A stretch of DNA of 64,000 nt from Choristoneura fumiferana (Eukaryota; Arthropoda; Insecta; Lepidoptera; Tortricidae), in contig NC_133477.1 of assembly GCF_025370935.1 (NCBI RefSeq), forward strand, positions 2,793,563 through 2,857,562. The letters run 5' to 3'. Position numbers and translations under genes: made by a program. The first letter of the stretch is position 1; each line of letters starts with the position of its first letter. Of the stretch, positions 57,991 through 64,000 are shown in pieces. Below the pieces are notes generated by a model. It had not been told where the DNA came from. It worked only from the letters and a program-made list of their open reading frames with translations, and searched no databases.

Positions 57991-60900
57991 CCTAAAAATG
58001 GTCTTTGTTTTAAGAAAAATTATATTGGTATGCTTAGCTTACGATTGGCACCTGGATCTTCATAGTTATTAGAATTGAGAGTAATATATTATGGTCATTA
58101 CAAGGAAGGATGTTTATAACCATAACTTGTAGGTCAACTGTGGTCAATGGGAGGAAAATGAACATATAAATAGATAATATTGCTGTTGGAGCATTTTCCG
58201 TGGTAACACTTAATATGACTGGTCATTGCCACCAACATTTTATTAATACATCCTTGAAAAAAAAATGTATGCTAAACTAAAATTTCTATATTCTAACCAA
58301 GCTTGTAACCTGCCCATGTGTTACTTTACTACTACTTTGTAATAACCACAACACAGAAAATGTGAAAAAAACAATCTCATATAATTTGCTCAAATTGTTA
58401 GCTAGCCCTACCCCCAACCCCCCTTCCCACCACCAAAGGACCGTTGTCCCATTCCAACATTGAGACAGCTGTACTTTTACTTTAACCCACACAAAATTTG
58501 AGGTGATGGTTTTCTAGCTTATCCTTGAATTCTCCGTTGAAAAGTACTTAAATTTTAGAATATCATCAAAAACTGGTCTTAAGATGTCATTTTGTCATTT
58601 TAAAGATAAACTCATTCACAGACACCATTAGTTCTAATGAGAATTTTAAAAACTTGTAGGTTAGGATGATTCATTCTTCAAACAGTGAAGTCATGCCCAT
58701 ACTTTTTTATTACAACATGTCTAAAGCGTTTTAAGTTGGTCCTTGAAGATGTAAAGTAAGATTAACATACACTTTAGGGCTACGAATGTAACTGATTCAT
58801 GGACTATGCATAATCTTCAGCCTATAATGGGTCACTGCTGGGCAGGCCACCTTTCAAAATAACATGTGACCATTCATAGGCTATGTAACATATAGACAAC
58901 GGTTGAAAGGCTAATTCATCTAGCCTCATTTTTTGAATTGTACATTTTCGGAATCAGTGAATTTTTGTCATTTGAGCTGTATCAAAATTTTCTCAAAAAT
59001 GTTGCTTTGATGAATTAGCCTTTCAACTGTCGATATTGTTTTAACAGCCTGGCATAATATTTTACTGTTGTTGGGTAAACAGATTTCTAGACTTCTACAA
59101 ATACAGAATTTACACAAAATTAATAAAAAACAAACTATGCTAAAATACAACTATAAGAAATACATGTGTGTATGTGTGTGTGTATGTTTGTGTCGTTGTA
59201 CGGCGACATTTGACAACTGACAGCTGTCAATAGAACCTCTTTTTTTTAAATCAAACAGACCAAGGCACAAAACCTATTAATCCCACGAAACGTGTGGTTT
59301 GCCGAAATAAAGTCAATTTATTTTTACAAAAAAATGGCAAGTGAAAATAAAAATCTATCTACAGGAGAGTGAGCTTCATTATAAGTCTACTATCGATAAA
59401 AAATTAAATATGGGTCATCCCAGAAAACCTAAGGTACCCAATTAATCCATACTAATATTATAAATGCGAAAGTGTGTGTTTGCGTGTTTGTATGTTTGTC
59501 CGTCTTTCACGTCGAAACGGAGTGACGGATCAACGCTATTTTTAGCATAGAGATAGTTTATGGGCCAGAGAGTGAAATAGGCTACTTTTTATCCCGGAAA
59601 AATGCACAGTTCTAAAGAGAACAGCATGTAATAACCAAATTCCACGGGCAAAAGCTAGTTGAATAAATAAATAAACCCAATGTTCAGAATAAACTGACTT
59701 GAACCAAAAAAAAATCTATATATTTTTTTGGATCACAATCATTTCAGAATCAATGCCATGTTTACATTTAGTTTTTCCTTATTAATACCTCAAATGAATA
59801 ACTATTTATCACACAACAAAATTAAGTTTATCACCTTTCTCGTAATTTCAGCTGATAATTTGTCACAACTGATAATCTACTCCATATAAAACTGACATGA
59901 TTCATCAACATTATAAATAGCAATTTGAATAAATGCTGGTGTTCACCTGGTCTATGTTGATCTAATTGTGTTTTCTGTCCATATATACTATAACTATACT
60001 AAGCAGCAAAAAAATTTGCCCTCTAATTACATAATTTTGTGCCACTGAGAATATTTCTCTACTTCACCACTTACTTAAACTTAAAACAAATTGTAAAGTT
60101 GCAATTATTATGTACATTTTTATCTGCAAGTATGTGCACATCTACATAATTACTTATTGTTTGGTAGGTTAATAGGTATCTATGTTCTATGTTTACTATT
60201 GCACTCTGTGATGCAAGCAATAAAATATGTTTGCTTGTAATGTGTAAGTTGATATTATCTGGTACTCAGACAAGGTCCATATTTTTTTTGATTTTCATCA
60301 TGGTAACATAAATCAGTGTTATACATAAAAATAACAGGTGTATTTCTTATGCTCTTTATCCCATAAGATATTATAATTTTTAAGGTGACGAGGCAGGCAA
60401 TGTTTTTTTTTCTCCTATGGAATATCTGAAAAAAAAAGAAAAAAAAGAGAAATGTTTAGTTATAATTTGAGATGAGTTTCCCTATTTTACTTCTCAATCA
60501 TGTTTCTCCATTCACTTTTATTAACCGACTTCAAAAAAGGAGGAGGTTCTCAATTTGAGTGTTTTTTTTTTCACGCGATACTCTACCAATTGTGGGCCGA
60601 ATTTCAAAATTCTTTTTAGTTCTGAAGGACATACTTCCGAGGTGGTCCCATTAACACCAAGTCAGGATCTGATGATGGGATCTTAGAGAAATCCAGGGCA
60701 ACCCTCGAATTTTTATAGCGATTTTGGCATTTCTAACATCAAGTCAAGTATTTACATTCAGAAAGTATGATTTGGTGAACTGGACCCTGATAAAGAAGAC
60801 CGTAGGTACCGGTACTCTGTTATAAAATGATATAACTATGCTATGTATGAACTTAATGGAATTGTTGTGAGATGCACTTTGGCTACAAATCACTAAAAAC

Positions 60901-63900
60901 TATGAAAAAAATATATAAATGATATTTTTGAAGTTGGTTCCATTTTTTGTTAAAATTTTTTTAGGTTGATGCTTGCAAGATTTAAAGCAGATTTTGTACT
61001 TCTTGTTCAACAAATTTGTAGGACTAGCTTGCTTTGGTTGAATTCTTGGTTTGTTATTTATAAATTACTTTAAAAATCAAGCCCACCTATCACTAAAAGG
61101 ACAGCCTTATTACCTTAGCCTCTTTGTCTTTTGATGTCAATGACAGTGAGGGTAGATACAGTTGACCCTCCTACTTGCTTTCTCTCTCCTACATTTTTTT
61201 ATCATGTCATGAGATATAAGTATTAAAAAAAAAGGTATTAAAAATAAATAGTACTTATTGTATCATGGTAACAATTGATTTTAGCTATACTGTACCTTTC
61301 TATCTGTACTATATTGTGCTTCGTACATGAGCATTTTTAGCTTCTTATCTCATGGCACTCATCTTATCGGTTTCGAGACTTGAATTATCTTGATACTTTT
61401 TATAATAAGGCCATCAATGCATTTGTCATGTCCACGACTATTGTTTTGATTTGCTGTATGCCCAAAAAATACCTTCATTAGCTGAACTTTATGCAATTTC
61501 CTAACACTGTATTTTTGCTAATGACAGTGCTAGCCCACATAAATGGCGGTACATGCTCAATGCCATAACTAGGTCGGTGCCAGCGGTACCCAGGGCACAA
61601 ACATCAACATACCCAGTTTTTTGAAAAAGGGGGGAAGGTAGTCACATTTCTTTTGGTCGGATCCCCCGCGCTCGTTTTGTCATACAAACTTGCGGGGTTT
61701 TTTCAAAAGTTGACGAGATACATAATTGTAAAGCATACAACTCCCAGAGGGGGGCAGGGCCACAAATTTTTCAATGGCGGAGTTACCGGGCGTATTAGAC
61801 TATTTTTTTCCAACTATGCTTTAATTTCATCATAACCGCACTAAATACCCAGCACAAAGCGGGACTTTTCTGCTCCAGAGCAGAAAAAATGTATGAAAAT
61901 CCTTTATTGCATTTGTTTTGATTTTTTTTTAATTGCACGACCAAAGAGGTAACACAAGCATTTTTGCTATAAAATCAGCCTGCATAGTGTAAAAAATCTA
62001 GTGTTAGGTTGGCCAACCTGGCGCCCATCCGAAATTGGAGCGGGTAAAAATATCTGCTATATAGGTACACTAACTCTGCCAAAAAAGTAAGAAATTAAAA
62101 AAAAAAATTGGCGGGAACCTTGCGAATTTTCCGTGGACATTTTTTGAGAGTGCGAATGTAAACTTACAAAAATGGAATCATCGAGTGCTAGTGACATTTC
62201 TTTCCTATTAATTGTTTAGCATGATTTTTTTTTTCGTTAACTATTCCTGTTATAGTTCAAAGAAAAGCAGATTATGCACCTCGCATTATGTCATTTATAT
62301 TGTCCTCGTGCTCGCTATCGTCCTCTGCTAACGCTCGGGCTCCAAATCGGCACTCGGTACAGTAATAAATAACACTTCTGCTTGGTGCAACAATCTACTA
62401 TAACGGCACTGTATGTGCTACGAAAAACTTTTAAAACTATGAAACCATAGCTACGTCGTTTAATTTTTGTACCAGACTTACATAACCGTGTGCGGTCAAT
62501 ATAAACGTGTTTATCAGAACAATCGATCGCGCCAGCATCACAGCACGCAACAAAAGTGAATTAAACTAAAAAGTCGTATGTCCCTCGAAAGTTACAAGTG
62601 CATGTGCTCTTTTTGGGTCTCCATGCCACAATGGTATGGGGTACCATTGTTATTTAAATTTAAGGATTTCACGCACCATTAAATTCGCGAACATTGATTG
62701 ATGGTCGACGCTTATGGACAATCCTGGTCCAGGAAAATGGTTGGTGTCAGTCTGGTTCTCTTTATTTATTAAATAAGGCATCTCAGCCACTTGCAGAACC
62801 ATTAGGGAGCATTTTGAAGCAATCTTCTCATTGTGTATTCCACTTCTCAATCATTTAGTTCAACATTTATTCATTACTAGCTTTTGCCCACCATTTGCGA
62901 AGAATTCGTTTATCACGTGCTCACGGGAACTATGCAACTTTCCGGGATAAAACTATCCTAGGTATATGTTTTGCCCAGGATCTCAAACTATCTCCATACC
63001 AAATCAAGAAAATGTAACAGACAGACAGACAAACAGACAGAATTAATTTCTCATACTACTATATATATATCCCACTAATATTATAAATCTGAAAGTTTGT
63101 TAGTCTGTTTGTTTGTTTGTTACCTCATCATGTTTCAACCGCTGAACCGATTTAGATGAAATTCGGTATACAAATAGTTTGAGTCCTGGGGAAGGACATA
63201 GGAAATTTTTTATCCCGAAAAATTGCATAGTTCCCCCGGGATAGTGATAAAAGAAGTCTACGCAGACGGAGTCGCGGGTAACAGGCTAGTTTATAATATT
63301 AGTAAGGAAGTATAAGCATCGATACGAATGCCATCTCAAACATCCAAATTAAATTATGGCTACATTTGGTAACCTATATATAACCCATTTAAAGGTTGTC
63401 TTATTTATCTAGGTTAAGTAAACATAAAGTAAGTAGATGTTGTAACTTTGAAACAGGGGTAAATAAATAGTCTTGAAGAAATATTAAGTTAAATTTTATT
63501 GTGGTGAAGTGCTCTTGGAAGTGTCAACTCTGTAACAATGAGATCATGTCGGCCATGCTTCATGTGTGAACAGCGAATTTTCCCTTCATCAATATTTCCT
63601 GGTAATTGTTATTCACTATTACATAAACATTAACTTATAACAGAAACCAGACAGGTGTGATTCAGGCCACGCACATCAGGGTTCCGTACTTATATGCGTC
63701 GGTATGCGACAGATACAAAAGTACATACCAACCAACCCACGTAGCTGTCATAGTTATCCTTTTCATTTCGATAAATATTGCCGTAAAATTTGACTCTAAC
63801 TGTTAGTCTAACAAACATATCCATATCCATTTCCTGAATCGAAATATGGTCTTCGCAAATCTGCATACAAAAACACCAATCAATACACGCACACCCACAG

Positions 63901-64000
63901 GTAGATGAAAAAAAAAATATAGCCGCATTTTACTGGGGTAAAGAAGAGATAGCCTACAATTTTTTCTTTCGAAATTTCATTCTAACACTATTAGCCTGAT
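57991..64000 (+). other. zipper first intron, repeat-bearing
   Basis: No further exon recognised. Holds a hairpin MITE (58,899-59,030: ggttgaaaggctaattcatc / gatgaattagcctttcaact), 'gcttttgcccgcg' family copies at 59,446-59,660 (reverse), 62,877-63,065 and 63,068-63,305 (reverse), a fragment starting ttaaccgacttcaaaaaagg at 60,522, and otherwise AT-rich DNA. Confidence 0.55.

Noticed and set aside
57644..64000. Second zipper exon in the window
   Set aside because: No segment encoding the expected continuation of the motor domain could be found in any frame.

Overview
The window looks like nuclear DNA of a moth or butterfly (Lepidoptera). The evidence is small GT-AG exons in AT-rich DNA, insect-type proteins (a brainiac-like glycosyltransferase, non-muscle myosin heavy chain), and very dense transposon debris: tRNA-headed SINEs, RTE and CR1/jockey-type LINE ends, BEL/Pao, and many short hairpin (MITE-like) elements. 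The species cannot be named from the sequence. No bacterial operon, CRISPR array or free-standing functional tRNA/rRNA gene is visible.

Layout. 1-4.9 kb: gene-poor DNA with several hairpin elements. 4.9-32.1 kb (minus): a complete transmembrane channel-like (TMC) gene, which I assembled by hand as 14 in-frame coding exons (775 aa). Its 14-kb intron 4 holds a tower of nested transposons: a BEL/Pao LTR element with identical 217-bp LTRs and a 5-bp target duplication sits in the 3' UTR of a non-LTR LINE, which itself sits inside the 3' coding end of an older RTE-type LINE. A small MITE has separately entered the same RTE end. 34.2-34.9 kb (plus): a possible small two-exon gene that I do not recognise. 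37.0-38.1 kb (plus): a two-exon protein C10 (C12orf57-type) homologue with a truncated LINE in its intron. 41.2-42.2 kb (plus): intronless brainiac (brn). 44.7-55.6 kb (minus): a seven-exon low-specificity threonine aldolase (381 aa) with introns full of repeats. 57.3 kb (plus): the first coding exon of non-muscle myosin II heavy chain (zipper), head-to-head with the aldolase; the rest of zipper lies beyond 64 kb.

The host genes have no evident common pathway: a membrane channel family, a small neuronal/developmental protein, a Golgi glycosyltransferase, an amino-acid-degrading PLP enzyme and a cytoskeletal motor. What ties the window together is how transposons sit in and beside intact genes. 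Every exon junction I could check stays in frame, although repeats begin within about 20-65 bp of several splice sites.

The most unusual signal is in the LINE 3' UTR: seven stem-loops, each with a 9-nt loop of pattern CNNNNTACA and with stems that differ in sequence but keep pairing. This looks like a conserved RNA-structure array, perhaps read by the element's own reverse transcriptase.
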